Assembly (NCBI GenBank): GCA_018343915.1
Contig: JABRWF010000005.1
Coordinates: 1,337,001-1,401,000 of the forward strand
Source: Agroathelia rolfsii
Lineage: Eukaryota; Basidiomycota; Agaricomycetes; Amylocorticiales; Amylocorticiaceae
Reading direction: 5' to 3'
DNA length: 64,000 nt
The position numbers and the translations under genes are program-made. This document shows positions 47,779 to 58,662 of this stretch, in pieces (the stretch's first letter is position 1; the number at the start of each line of letters is the position of its first letter). The notes under the pieces were generated by a model. The model ran no database searches. It saw only the letters and a program-made list of their open reading frames with translations, and had not been told where the DNA came from.

Positions 47779-48400
47779 GTCTGGAGATGGAGGGTGAGAT
47801 GCTCTAATTGATTTTGCTTTTGCACATTCTTCACAAGTTTCTTCAGTAGTAGCCTCAATATCACTTGGTCCACCTACTGTACTTGATGGTATACGCAAAA
47901 TTGCATCTCTATTTGCATGAGCAAATCTTTGGTGTATTAGATCATATGGTATTTCATCTTTGGCAAGTAGAGACATGGCATATTTACTTTGAGTAATTTT
48001 TCCTCTAAGCTCAAAATTGTTATTTTGATTAATATATGCACTTAGCATCTTTTTCTTATTGATGATTAATTCCATGATCTTTCCAGATTGTCTGATTACC
48101 CAATATCTATTTGTTTTTTGGGATATTTGTTGAGGTGAGAGTAATCTTTCTTTGGTGTCTAGAATATATCTCATATTTGAGATATCTAGAACATATATCT
48201 TTCCACTGGAATCAATATGTTTGATTTTGACTGTACCTATTCCTTTGATTGGGAGTTTAGTACCATCAGATATTATTGTGTATTTGATTTTATTTTCTGG
48301 GAAAATTTTATACAAAAAGAAATCTTTGATATCAAAGGTTGAGTGGTGACTAGTTCAAGAATCAATAAGATAATGGAATTCATCCTCTTGAACTTTTTCA
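47779..48400 (-). pseudogene. Copia protease and gag-pre-integrase region
   Basis: The minus strand reads FHYLIDS, a stop in place of Gly, then TSHHSTFDIKDFFLYKIF: the retropepsin DSG motif is broken, while the plus copy at 63,000 keeps DSGTSHY. The pre-integrase domain follows (YDLIHQRFAHANRDAILRIP, EETCEECAKAKSIRA), with the His-His-Cys-Cys zinc residues visible. Confidence 0.85.
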
Positions 48401-50771
48401 GATTGATACATAGACTGGGATTTGGTGATGTCTAGGTCTGAAAAGTCATCCTCTTGATAATCATCATTTGATTGGTTTATTTTGGATTTTCCCTTTTGAG
48501 GTTTCTTTCCTTTGTTAGGATGATTTGGAGGTTTCCAATTATCCATATGTTTAGCTTTAGTGTGCTTGACATATTTTCCACACTTTTTGCAATAGTTTTT
48601 ATTACTTTGCTGTTGCTGATTGTGGGTTTTACCTTAGCCTTTGAATTTTCTTTTGAATTTTTGCTGGCCCTTAGATATGTAGGATTGACTATGTATTTTT
48701 CCTATATAAAGAGATTCCCTTATAGTTTGTTCTTGTTGGAGTTCTCCATGGACTGAGTCAATTGTAGCTTTTTCATATCCTTCCACTGCTCTGAGAATGC
48801 TTCCCCAGATCATTCTATATGTGTCTGGTAGAATTTCTCCAATGCAAGATATGAAATCTTTTTCACCAATTGATAATCCTGTGGCATTTGCTCTGGTTTG
48901 GATCTCTTGCATTTCAGAAATTTGTGTAGCCATTGATTTTTCCATTCTAATTCTGTATAAGTAGAATTCAGTATGGTATCTTTGACCTTCTGCTAGTCTT
49001 TGAGCTTTAGCAGCTTCAAATATCTTTTTCTACATTTTAGATGCTGTTTCTTCAGTCATTAAAATGTTTGCCCAAGTTTCATTTATACATCCTCCAAGTA
49101 AACCTTTGGCATGATCATCTGCTTGATCCCATGCATTTGCAAGAATGACTTTCTTTTCTTCTCCCTAAGATATACCAGCTGCTGAGGCTAGTTCTTGTGG
49201 TAAGACTTCTACAATGCCTAAGGTAGGTCTTTCAAGTAGTGTTGGATTGTCTTTTGGTAAACCTTTGGAGTACATTGGCCATATGAACAATGACTTAGCT
49301 AGAAAATAGAATTTGACTGAGAATTTTGCCCAATTTGATCCATTAAAGACTGGGAATCCAGATGGTATATCTTTAATTAGGAGTTCTCCCATTTTTAGAT
49401 AAATTCCCAAGATATAAAGTTATCTTCAATGGGGTATAGATATATGCTATAGTTTTCAATAGCTTTATCTATGTTACTTGTAAGATATTCCTGGTGGTTT
49501 CATTCTAGGAATTCCTTAAAGTCTTTAAGGTTTAGACCTGGATGTATGCTATCCTAATGTCCTGAATTATAGAGGTAGATTATGTCGTCTAATCTCTCTA
49601 TACCTGTAAGACTAACTTTATCTTCAATTTCCTCCAGTGTGAAGTATGGTATACTCCAATTGTGAGGCGTTGGAGTAATTTTGATAAGATACTTTATATG
49701 GTTTTGAGAGTTTTCTCTTACTTCTTCGTCTGGAAATGTAAAGGGTTCGACTTTGTTAAATCTTCTGAATATTCTTGCAAGAATTATTCTTTCTGTACAG
49801 AGAGTGAAGAATTTGTTCTGGAAATCCTGACTGACTTTTTCCCAATTATATTTGGTACTGTCAAATAGGAATTTCTTTATTTCCAGGTATAGCTCTGGGT
49901 TGCTTAATGGTATAGGGAAATCTTTGTGGTATGTTTCCCAATAAGATTTAAGGGTGATATATCCTTTTCTTTGAGATTTCTTCCTATTCCTCTTTGCTAA
50001 GTATTTAAGTGAAGTTTTACTTAATTTCTTAGGAGGAGTAGTTTCTTCAAACTCAAGTGGGATTTGAGTCTGAGGTATTTCTTCACCTGTGGAACTGTGG
50101 TGACATTGTGTTTTCTCTAATGCTAATATTTTGCCTGTTTTTAAGTTTATAATATACCTGAAGAATTCTTAGTATGAAGATAAAAATTCTTAGTAGACTT
50201 ATGTTGGGCTTATTGGAAATTAAAGAATCACAAATATAATTTTTGATTTTTGTAGTAGCTATGACTTGGCTACTTTTACAAAAGTACAGTTGCAGAGAAT
50301 TCAAAAATAAGTGAAAAAATTGATGCAAGGAAGCTTGAGAATGCAGATGTAAGATTATACAAAAATTCAAGGCTTAAGACAAAAATATAAAAGAAAAGAT
50401 AGAGGCTGAAACATAAAGATTTTTCTAGTACTAGTAGAACTTGTAGTACTAGAAGTATTAAGCTTCTAATATGGGGTGAACCTATTACTTGTAAGCCTTC
50501 TACCACCTCTGTGAGATATTCCAGTTTGGTTTTCTAGGATTTTTCTAGTCTGGGCCTTGAATCAATCCTTAAATTCTTTCAGCTCACCAGTGTACTTGTT
50601 GAAATCCCTCTAGTGGTAGTCAATCTCAAAGAGTCTACCTGCCTGGTGATTAATCAAACAACAAATTTCTTTCCTTTCTTCTTCTGTCTTTGCAGCTACT
50701 CCTTTCTGGATCTCCTGGTTCTAACCTAGAGAGTATGAAAGTCTTCGTAGTTCCTTGGTAAGGTCTTCTAG
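48401..50771 (-). pseudogene. Copia gag (UBN2-like) and upstream frame
   Basis: The gag core has IPSGFPVFNGSNWAKFSVKF, WDQADDHAKGLLGGCINETW, LMTEETASKMWKKIFEAAKA and GLSIGEKDFISCIGEILPDT. A Lys-rich region with a CKKCGKYVKHTKAKH finger (CCHH-like rather than CCHC) follows. Upstream of gag the frame continues through a charged segment (YLEIKKFLFDSTKYNWEKVS), and near 50,600 EEERKEICCLINHQAGRLF belongs to the extra coiled-coil frame better seen in the plus copy. Many stops are present. Confidence 0.75.
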
Positions 50772-51492
50772 TGTCATGGGTACACCCAGACTCTCCTAAT
50801 TTTTCTTTATTTTCCTGTATTTTTCTTGTATTTTTACAATTTTTCTTGGACTTTCTACACATTATTTATTCATAATAGACAGTCTAGGACAATTAGTTAC
50901 AGAGTACTTAGTTATATGACCAGCCATCATCATATCTTTGTACTAGTACCTATTAGTAAACAGAGTCTAGACCCTTCTAGTTCCTTCCAAGTCTAGACTC
51001 TTGATCAATCAGCTGATGATGCAATGATTGCACTATCATGCTCAGTCATCCATTTATACTATGTTTAGCATTCCTTTCTATTTCTGTCTCTGTGCACAGA
51101 CCATTTAGAAGCACACAGACCACCCCTGAAACTTATATAAGGACCCTGTAACACTCTCTGAAGGCCTTAGCTTTGACCTTTTGCCTTTAGATGAGTAAAT
51201 AAGCATGTACATCTCTCTTTACTATTTACTAATACATTTGCCTTCAGGCTTATCATCCTAGCTCTCTCACCCTTGCCCTCCCTTTATGCCTCATCAGCCT
51301 AAGGGTTGTATAAGGACCTAAGCAAGCTATAGAACAGGCTGTATTGCCTACCTCCCCCTCTCTATATCAAGTCCCTTAATAAATCAGGGCAAAGTGTGAC
51401 TTAGGGTTATTACCCTCTAAAAAAGAATCTAAACATCTCAGAGTGTTTAGCACTCCCTTCTTTACTAAGCAAGTAGTAACAAGTCATTAGCC
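50772..51492 (+). repeat. LTR-A, 5' portion (truncated)
   Basis: It begins TGTCATGGGTACACC and follows the LTR-A consensus for about 720 bp, then stops after GTCATTAGCC at 51,492. The terminal 70 bp of an LTR-A reappear at 52602-52673, with about 65 bp missing in between. Confidence 0.85.
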
Positions 51493-52150
51493 TTTACTTG
51501 CTTTAGTGCACTAAGCACTATATTTGTTGTGTTATTATAGACGCAAATAGTCACCACTAGGGCTGGACCTGTCTTATGCATGCACACAGAGACAGCACTA
51601 AGCACATCTCTTCTATAAGCAGCACAGAGCATGCTTATAACCTCCTAGCATAAAGCAAAGAGGATTTTTAGAGGGGAGGGGGAAGAGATAGGCTCTGAAG
51701 ACAAAGGTTTTTATTATGTTAGTTAGCTATTTAATACAAAGCACTACTATACTTATCTAAAGACAAAGAGAATGAATCTGAGGTCTTCAGGTAGAGACAC
51801 TACAGGGTTATATACTAATTCTACCTGGTCTATACACCTGGTATGTGGTCTGTGCACAGAGGTGCTAAGTATGATGCAATATTACACCATAGTGAGTCTA
51901 TGATGGTGTCATGTTCTAGACCCATGCTCTAGACCTGCTTTATATAATAAGTCACATAACTAGTGGTCACATGATGGCCAGTCACATGATGACTAATTAC
52001 ATGACTTTGCTTAGTCATCAGAGTACTTATGTAATGTCCGCTTATATAATATACATGTTATATACCAAAAAATAGAGAAAAATCGGAGAAAAATCAGAAA
52101 AATAATGAGAAATCTTAAATAAATTTATAGTACAATGATCATCTTGTAAC
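51493..52150 (-). repeat. Unassigned LTR-like block (H)
   Basis: AT-rich sequence with LTR-like blocks (AAGACAAAGG, GAGGTCTTCAGG, GTGGTCTGTGCACAGA) shared in order with LTR-A minus orientation, but strongly diverged. No TG/CA termini or target duplication found. It lies between the LTR-A fragment and Gypsy integrase sequence. Confidence 0.4.
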
Positions 52151-52601
52151 ATGAGGTAACTTCATAATTATATCTGCCATCATGTATTCCCAGGGTTTTT
52201 GCAGTATAGGTAGCAGTTGAAGTAGTCCTGGGGGGGTTGTCTAGAACTTTTATTGGCAATACATTGTAGGCATGTTATTACGTATTCATTAATAAACTTT
52301 GTCATACTAGGCCACCAGTAATTGCATGATACCAGTTCCAGGGTTTTATATTTTTCTAGATGTCCAGCTGCAGGGGCATTATGGAATTTCTTCACAATTT
52401 GTGCCCTTAACTGAGTATCCTTGGGTATATACACCTTCCCTCAATACAGAATTAGTCCTTCCTCTTGGTTCCACTCCTCAATACTATTTTGGAGTTTTAC
52501 TTGGCCAAGATCTTTGAGTATCTGAAGGGCAATTGCCACTTCTAGTTCTGGGTCTGCTTTTCTGATCTGGCTTAGAAGTCCTTTTTCTCCTTTAACCGTG
52601 A
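52151..52601 (-). pseudogene. Gypsy copy 2 integrase N-terminus
   Basis: The minus strand shows MYIPKDTQLRAQIVKKFHNA, PAAGHLEKYKTLELV and YWWPSMTKFINEY with QCIANKSSRQPP, the HHCC zinc finger of Gypsy integrase. It continues copy 2 after the copia insertion. Stops are present. Confidence 0.8.
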
Positions 52602-52673
52602 ACATTGTTCTGTTTGTGGTGTGAGTAGGGGTCACCTCTGTTGTTTAGATAGTCAAGAGCGTGAGCCTTGACA
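52602..52673 (+). repeat. LTR-A 3' end fragment
   Basis: ACATTGTTCTGTTTGTGG to GAGCCTTGACA, identical in order to the last 72 bp of LTR-A. It joins Gypsy sequence directly on both sides without a target duplication. Confidence 0.8.
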
Positions 52674-53761
52674 AATTGGGCTTTCTGATTTATAAAGGTA
52701 TCCTTTATCCAGGTTTTCCTTGAGGTAATTGATTAGGGCTTCTTCTTCCTTGATAGATAGGAGGTATGCCTTACTTTGCCATAGTTGCACATTGTCTTTT
52801 AGCATGATTTTGTGATCCCAGGGTTTTCTGAGTGGTATACATTATGAGGTCTCTTTGGAGAAAATACTTGTAAACTCAGAACTCTTTTGAAAAGACTTGT
52901 TTATATAGGAGGTACTCTGTTGGTATTTCCACTGCATCCAAGACCTTTGCAGCATGTATATGTTCCTTCCTTAACTCCACTGTTGCCTCCTTCCAGTCAA
53001 TCTCAGGATTCTCTGCTCTTAGCCAGTCTATCCCCAAGATAACATCTTCCTCTCCAATATCAACTACACTTATATGTATCTCTCGCTCTACTCCTCCTGT
53101 CACCAAACTAACTGTAATATACTCTGTAATTTTACCAATTTTGTTTGAGGAATTATCAATATTGTACAAAGGAATTGGTTGGGGAAGCAATTTTTTTGGG
53201 ATTTGATTTTTATGTACAAAGTGTTTATTTACAAAAGTAGAAGAAGCGCCAGAATCAATCATTGCAAGAGTATCAATAGAAAAGGACTGTCCACGTAATT
53301 CTATAGGTACATGTAAATGTTGGGTATTTACCCCTAGTATAGAAGCAGAAATAGAAAAAGAAGAAACATCAGAAAATGGTATATAGTATTCAGTACTCTG
53401 TTCTTTTGGTTCCTGGGTTTTAGCCTCAACCTGGGAGCCTTTTAAAAATCCGCTAATGCAAGTTGGTCGCACATCTGTGCAATTTGCTCCTCATATGCTT
53501 TAAATCTTATCATAAGGTCCCCTATAGATGGCGTTGTACTTGCTGCTACTTGTTGAGGCACTGGAGTTATAGTTAAGGTATTAGGTACGCTAGGGGCACT
53601 TAAAGTGGATGCTGCAACTTTAGCTGGATTCCTAGCTGGACGAGGAGGTGGGGCCTGTTTCCAGGGTCTAGTTCCTGGTGCTCTTCTGACTTTAGGACTT
53701 GTACAATCTGCTTGTACATAGCCAAACTGCTGGCAGTTAAAGCATTGCACCTGGCTCATAG
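52674..53761 (-). pseudogene. Chimeric Gypsy fragment: gag knuckle, protease, start of RT
   Basis: From 53,759 leftwards: zinc knuckle CFNCQQFGYVQADC (His replaced by Tyr), a Pro/Ala-rich linker, protease MIDSGASSTFVNKHFVHKN to DVILGIDWLRAENPEIDW, and YLLYKQVFSKE. At about 52,880 it switches to a related but different element (FSKETS, KPWDHKIMLKD, EEEALINYLKENLDKGYLYK, SESPI). The repeated FSKE at the joint suggests recombination between two Gypsy families. Confidence 0.8.
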
Positions 53762-54085
53762 GGTGTACTTTAAGTCTAGAAGACTTTCCACCAAAGGCTA
53801 CTGTTGGCTAATGACTTGTTACTGCTTGCTTAGTAAAGAAGGGAGTGCTAAACACTCTGAGACGCTTAGATTCTTTCTTAGAGGGTAATAACCCTAAGTT
53901 ACACTTTGCCCTGATTTATTAAGGGACTTGATATAGAGAGGGGGAGACAGGCAATACAGCCTGTTCTATGGCTTGCTTAGGTCCTTATACAACCCCTAGG
54001 CTGACGAGGCACAAAGGGAGGGCAAGGGTGAGAGGGCTAGGACGATGAGCCTGAAGGCAAATATATTAGTAAATGGTAAAGAGAG
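53762..54085 (-). repeat. LTR-A fragment interrupted by Copia-2
   Basis: It starts inside LTR-A (GTGTACTTTAAGTC, lacking about 95 bp) and runs to GGTAAAGAGAG, where the copia LTR begins. The remainder probably lies beyond the right window edge. Confidence 0.8.
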
Positions 54086-54968
54086 TGTTGAAAGATATGT
54101 ATATTTCAATACATCTAATCTTTCTAAATATTCCAATGAATAATTCAATAAATCAGTTTATATCTCATCTATCACTGTCATTTATTTCAAGAATTTACAA
54201 CCATTAGTTGTGGAGATATAAAGCAATCATTCATTCACTTTATTCTGAATATTTCCAAAATATATTCATATTTCAATATTCATTTCTTAAAATTATTTAA
54301 AATATTCATTTTAAATATCTTTTGTTCAAACAATTCACTTTACTTACTAATATATGATTGTGATTATAAATCAGCTTACAAATCACACAAATAAATTAGT
54401 AATCACCTTTAAAGACATTAGTAATATTTGAGATATATTACTAATATCACTTTCCTATTTATTCAAATATTCAATTTGCTTACAAGTACTATACTTAGCT
54501 TACAGAGCGGATTTGTCAGTATAAACCATATGCTCTTTGCTTACTAAGCAGATTACTTAAGCAAAGACATTGCTTACAAATCCTTTAGAAATTAGAATAT
54601 TTTGTAGTATATAAACCCTAGCTAAATCAGCTGTAAAATATAAGTTATTTCACTCAAAAATAGTGAGTTAAATAGTCTACAAGACTAGCTCCTAGGGTAC
54701 TAACTTTACCCTAGACTTACCAAGTCTACAAGATAAGAAAACAAGCCTTTCCCAAGGGAAAACAAGTAGGTAGTCTCAAAGGGATACTGGCTACAATCTT
54801 AAGTATAGCAAAGTTACTAATCACTTCCCACCTAGGAAACCTTGCCTAATCTTAGGAACAAATCCAAGCCTACACTTTTCTCATAAGTAAGTATTTACTT
54901 CATAATAGGTAACTTATAAGCTAGCATATAGCCACACTATATAACCCAAGAACTACCATAGTTCAATA
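54086..54968 (+). repeat. 5' LTR of Copia-2
   Basis: 883 bp, TGTTGAAAGATATG to GTTCAATA (from CAACA). Followed at once by the primer site. Confidence 0.88.
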
Positions 54969-54983
54969 GGTTATGAGCCCTGC
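54969..54983 (+). other. Primer-binding site matching tRNA-iMet internal fragment
   Basis: GGTTATGAGCCCTGC abuts the LTR. It is the reverse complement of the anticodon stem-loop of eukaryotic initiator tRNA-Met (GCAGGGCUCAUAACC), not of a tRNA 3' end. Half-tRNA priming of this kind is known for Drosophila copia and yeast Ty5. Confidence 0.8.
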
Positions 54984-55253
54984 CTAAATAGGCAACTCAG
55001 ATAAATTAGGAGTAGCTAACTAAATAATTCCCTTATCTAGTGTCTTTCCAATCCAACACTGCCTCATTCAACCTTGCCATTGCCTAGGCAATTAATTCTG
55101 CCAATTAGGTTGCCATTGCAGAAACACTTGATCAGCAGATCATTGAGGATTAAGAGATTGATCAATAGTGGCTTCTAGACCTTAATAGTAAGCATAGATA
55201 AGGAAATACTCAATTAGGAAACTGATATACCTTCCTAATCAGGCTACCCATCA

Positions 55254-56107
55254 TATCAAGGCTTGCACTCTTGACTACCTCAACAATAAAGGTAACAAAC
55301 CCGCTACACCACAGAACGTATGCTATACCACTGTTAAGTCTCCCATGTGTACTCTGAATCTACAAGACTTTCTGTATAGGCTACCATTGGCTAATGACAC
55401 GTATATTTTGCTTAGTAGTAGTATTTGTAACTAGACCTTTAAGACATCTAGAGGTTTAAGCTTAAAGGGGACAACCCCTAAGTCATATAGATGCCCTGTT
55501 TATTGAGGGACTTGAACACACAGAAAAAGCGTAAGGCATAGGGGTGTATGGAGGGGGAAATACAGGGGCTTTTCTCGTTATTGGGCTTATGTAGTCTTGG
55601 TACAATGCAAAGGCTGACTAAGTATAGTGCAAGGGTAAGGGTGTATAGGGGCTGGGACAATAAGCCTGAAGGCAAATTTATTAGTAAGGTAACTATTATA
55701 TGAGCTTATTGCTTACCTGAAGGCAAAAGGTCAAAGCTAAAGCCTTCAGGGAGTATTATAGGGTCCTTTATATACATGAACAATGGCTGTGCTAAGGTCC
55801 ATGCACAGCTTCTTGGAAATGAAAAGGAAAGCTAAGAATAGTATGGATAGATGACTAAGCATGATGGCGTGCTTGTTGTATCATGCTGACTAATCCTTTG
55901 TCTAACAATAGACTATGCTTACTAACTAGGCACTGGTACAAGGGAACTATGATGGCTGGTTATATGACCAAGCACTATGTGACCCTTTGCCTTATTAGGC
56001 TATTAAATAAAGAAAGAGACATATAAAATAGAAAATAAATTGTAAAAATACAAGAAAGGCATAGAAAAATCAAGAAAAATTGGGGGAGTCTGGGTGTACC
56101 CATGACA
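55254..56107 (-). repeat. Solo LTR-E
   Basis: 854 bp, TATCAAGGCTTGCACTC (from TGTCAAGG) to GTACCCATGACA; flanks CATCA / CATCG differ by one transition at a CpG. Carries AGGTCAAAGC at 55728-55737, as in LTR-A. Confidence 0.85.
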
Positions 56108-56112
56108 CATCG

Positions 56113-57435
56113 CCCTCCAGCCCCTCTATCAAATTAGAAGACCTAGAGGAGGTCCTAAGCTTTGTAACTACAGGCAACTACAAGCAGAAAGAAAACCTTG
56201 AAGACATCAACAAGGAGATATCACAGTTCACCACTGAGGAAGAATTCCAGTAGATCAACTATCAAGCATTCACCAATAGCTTCAAAGATATAAGAAGGGA
56301 ATCCCCCTCCATATATATTTCCATTCTAACAAATCTAGAGATCCAAAATAAGTAGAAGTGTATAGATAGTGTTAGGGATTACATCACAAGGGAAATTACC
56401 AAGCAACAAGATATTTGGTGTAGATACTTCAACATCTCATTAACAGGACCCTGTTGGACCATCAAGGACATTTTTGAGGAAGCCTCAAGATACAATCCAG
56501 GGGAAGAGTACATCTATCCAGACCCTCTCACCCTCACTTCCTCAGATCTTGAATTTTCTATACCATCATCAATCTCTAAATCAGTAAGCAAACTAAAATT
56601 AATTTTAGAAGAGCTTATTGACATAGAAAAATATACACAGCTCTCTCCCATCTCTTCATCTTCATCTTCACTAGAAGAAGGAGAAATCAGAAATCCTAAG
56701 GACAAGTCAATCAAAGACATCCAGGTGAATCTTATTAAATTCATTAAATCCTCAACATTTATATCCTTATACCAGGAACTTAGACAGTTACCTGAGTTCA
56801 ACATTGACAATATAGAAACCTCAGGATTCAGTCAGTTAAATAAATCTCAAGAAGATATTAAAATTGACTCCAGACCTTACACACCCTGGTTAGTAGGCAA
56901 TAAGGAGCTCAATGACTGGGCAAAAGAAGAGATTACTCCCAAGGTCATAGACTCATTGTCATCCATACAAGGTATTTAATTACTACACATCACAATCAAC
57001 TAAATAAGCTAACTAAGCTTTAGTTGAACAAGAATCCCTTCTCCAGTTTGTACTCAAGACAGTAAACATCCTTAAAGCAACAGTCAAGCAGCAGTCAGCT
57101 CAACTTTCCTGGTATAAAAGCTCCCTAGAAGATCTTACCAAGGAACTACAAGGACTTTCATACTTCCTAGGTTGGAACCAGAAGATCCAGAAAGGAGTAG
57201 CTGTAAAGGTAGAAGAAGAAAGGAAGGAGATTTGTTGTTTGATTAATCACTAGGCAAGTAGACTCTTTGGAATTGACTACCACCAGAGGGATTTCAATAA
57301 GAAGTACACTGGTGAGCTGAAAGAATTCAAGGACCAATTTAAGGCCTAGACTAGGAAGATCCTGGAAAACCAAACTGGAACATCTCACAGAGGTAGTAGA
57401 AAGCTTACAAGTAACAGGTTTACCCTTTATTAGAA
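56113..57435 (+). pseudogene. Extra 5' reading frame of the copia element (coiled-coil, intron-bearing)
   Basis: Between primer site and gag a long frame reads IKLEDLEEVLSFVTTGNYKQ, then DYITREITKQQDIWCRYFNI, PISSSSSSLEEGEIRNPKD and PYTPWLVGNKELNDWAKEEI. A 52-bp GT-AG intron (56972-57023, branch-like CTAAC) joins SSIQ to VEQESLLQFVLKTVNILKAT. It continues KSSLEDLTKELQGLSYFLGW, EEERKEICCLINH and IDYHxRDFNKKYTGELKEFK. Two or three stops interrupt it, so it is dead here. I do not recognise the protein; it looks like a charged coiled coil. Not a normal part of copia elements. Confidence 0.6.
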
Positions 57436-57779
57436 GCTTAATACTCCTAGTACTACAAGTTCTACTAGTACTAGAAAAATCTTTATGCTTCAGTCTCTAC
57501 CTTTTCTTTTTTATATTTGTCTTGAGCCTTGAATTTTTGTATAACCTTACATCTACTCTTTCAAGTTTCTTTGCATTAATATTTTCACTTATTTTTGATT
57601 TCTATGCAACTGTACTTTTGTGAAAGTAGCCAAGTCTTAGCTACCACAAAAATCAAATATTGTATTTGTAATTCTTTGATTTTCAAATAAGCCCAACATA
57701 AGTTTACTAAGAATTTTTATATTCATTCTAAGAATTCTTCAGGTATATTATAAACTTAAAAACAGGCAAAATATTAGCA

Positions 57780-58662
57780 TTAGAGAAAACACAATATCAT
57801 CACAGTTCCACAGGTGAAGAAACACCTCAGACTCAAATCCCACTTAAGTTTGAAGAAACCACTCCTCCTAAGAAATTAAGTAAAACTTTACTTAAATACT
57901 TAGCAAAGAGGAATAGAAAGAAATCTCAAAGAAAAGGACATATTACCCTTAAATCTCATTGGGAAACATACCATAAAGATTTCCCTACACCATCCAGCAA
58001 CCCAGAGTTATACCTGGAAATAAAGAAATTCCTATTTGACAGTACCAAATATAATTGGAAAAAAGTTAGTTAGGATTTCCAGAACAAATTCTTCACTCTC
58101 TGTGCAGAAAGAATAATTCTTGCAAGAATATTCGGAAGATTTGACAAAGTCAAACCCTTCATATTTCCAGATAAAGAAGTAAGAGAAAACTCTTAAAACT
58201 ATATAAAGTATCTTATCAAAATCACTCCAACGCCTCATAATTGGAGTATACCATACTTTACACTGGAGGAAATTGAAGATAAAGTTAGTCTTACAGATCT
58301 AGAGAGATTAGACAATATAATCTATCTCTATAATTCAGGATATTAGGATAGCATATATCCAGGTCTAAACCTTAAAGATTTTGAGGAATTCCTAGAATAA
58401 AACCACCAGGAATATCTTACAAGTAACATAGATAAAGCTATTGAAAACTATAGCATATATCTATACCCCATTGAAGATAACTTTATATCTTGGGAATTTA
58501 TCTAAAAAATAGGAGAACTCCTAATCAAAGATATACCATCCAGATTCCCAGTCTTTAATAGATCAAATTGAGCAAAGTTCTTAGTTAAATTCTATTTTCT
58601 AGCCAAGTCATTGCACATATAGCCAATATACTCCAAAGGTTTACTAAAAGACGATCCAACAC
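57780..58662 (+). pseudogene. Copia-2 gag N-terminal part
   Basis: Frame: TPQTQIPLKFEETTPPKKLS, RKKSQRKGHITLKSHWETYH, YLEIKKFLFDSTKYNWKKVS (stop), LARIFGRFDKVKPFIFPDKE, TPHNWSIPYFTLEEIEDKVS, SIYLYPIEDNFISWEFI (stop), IPSRFPVF. At least five stops. It runs into the UBN2-like gag core, interrupted at 58,663 by LTR-D. Confidence 0.7.

Larger units (their letters stand above)
42340..50771 (-). mobile_element. Copia-1: Ty1/copia retrotransposon, minus copy, truncated at its 5' end
   Basis: From right to left on the minus strand: part of an upstream coiled-coil frame, gag, protease, integrase, reverse transcriptase, RNase H, purine tract and 3' LTR (42340-43228). Protease-integrase-RT order defines the copia superfamily. 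It is broken at 50,771, where LTR-A begins, so the 5' LTR is missing. LTR-G and LTR-A are nested inside. Integrated into the second Gypsy copy, which resumes near 52,150. Confidence 0.88.
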
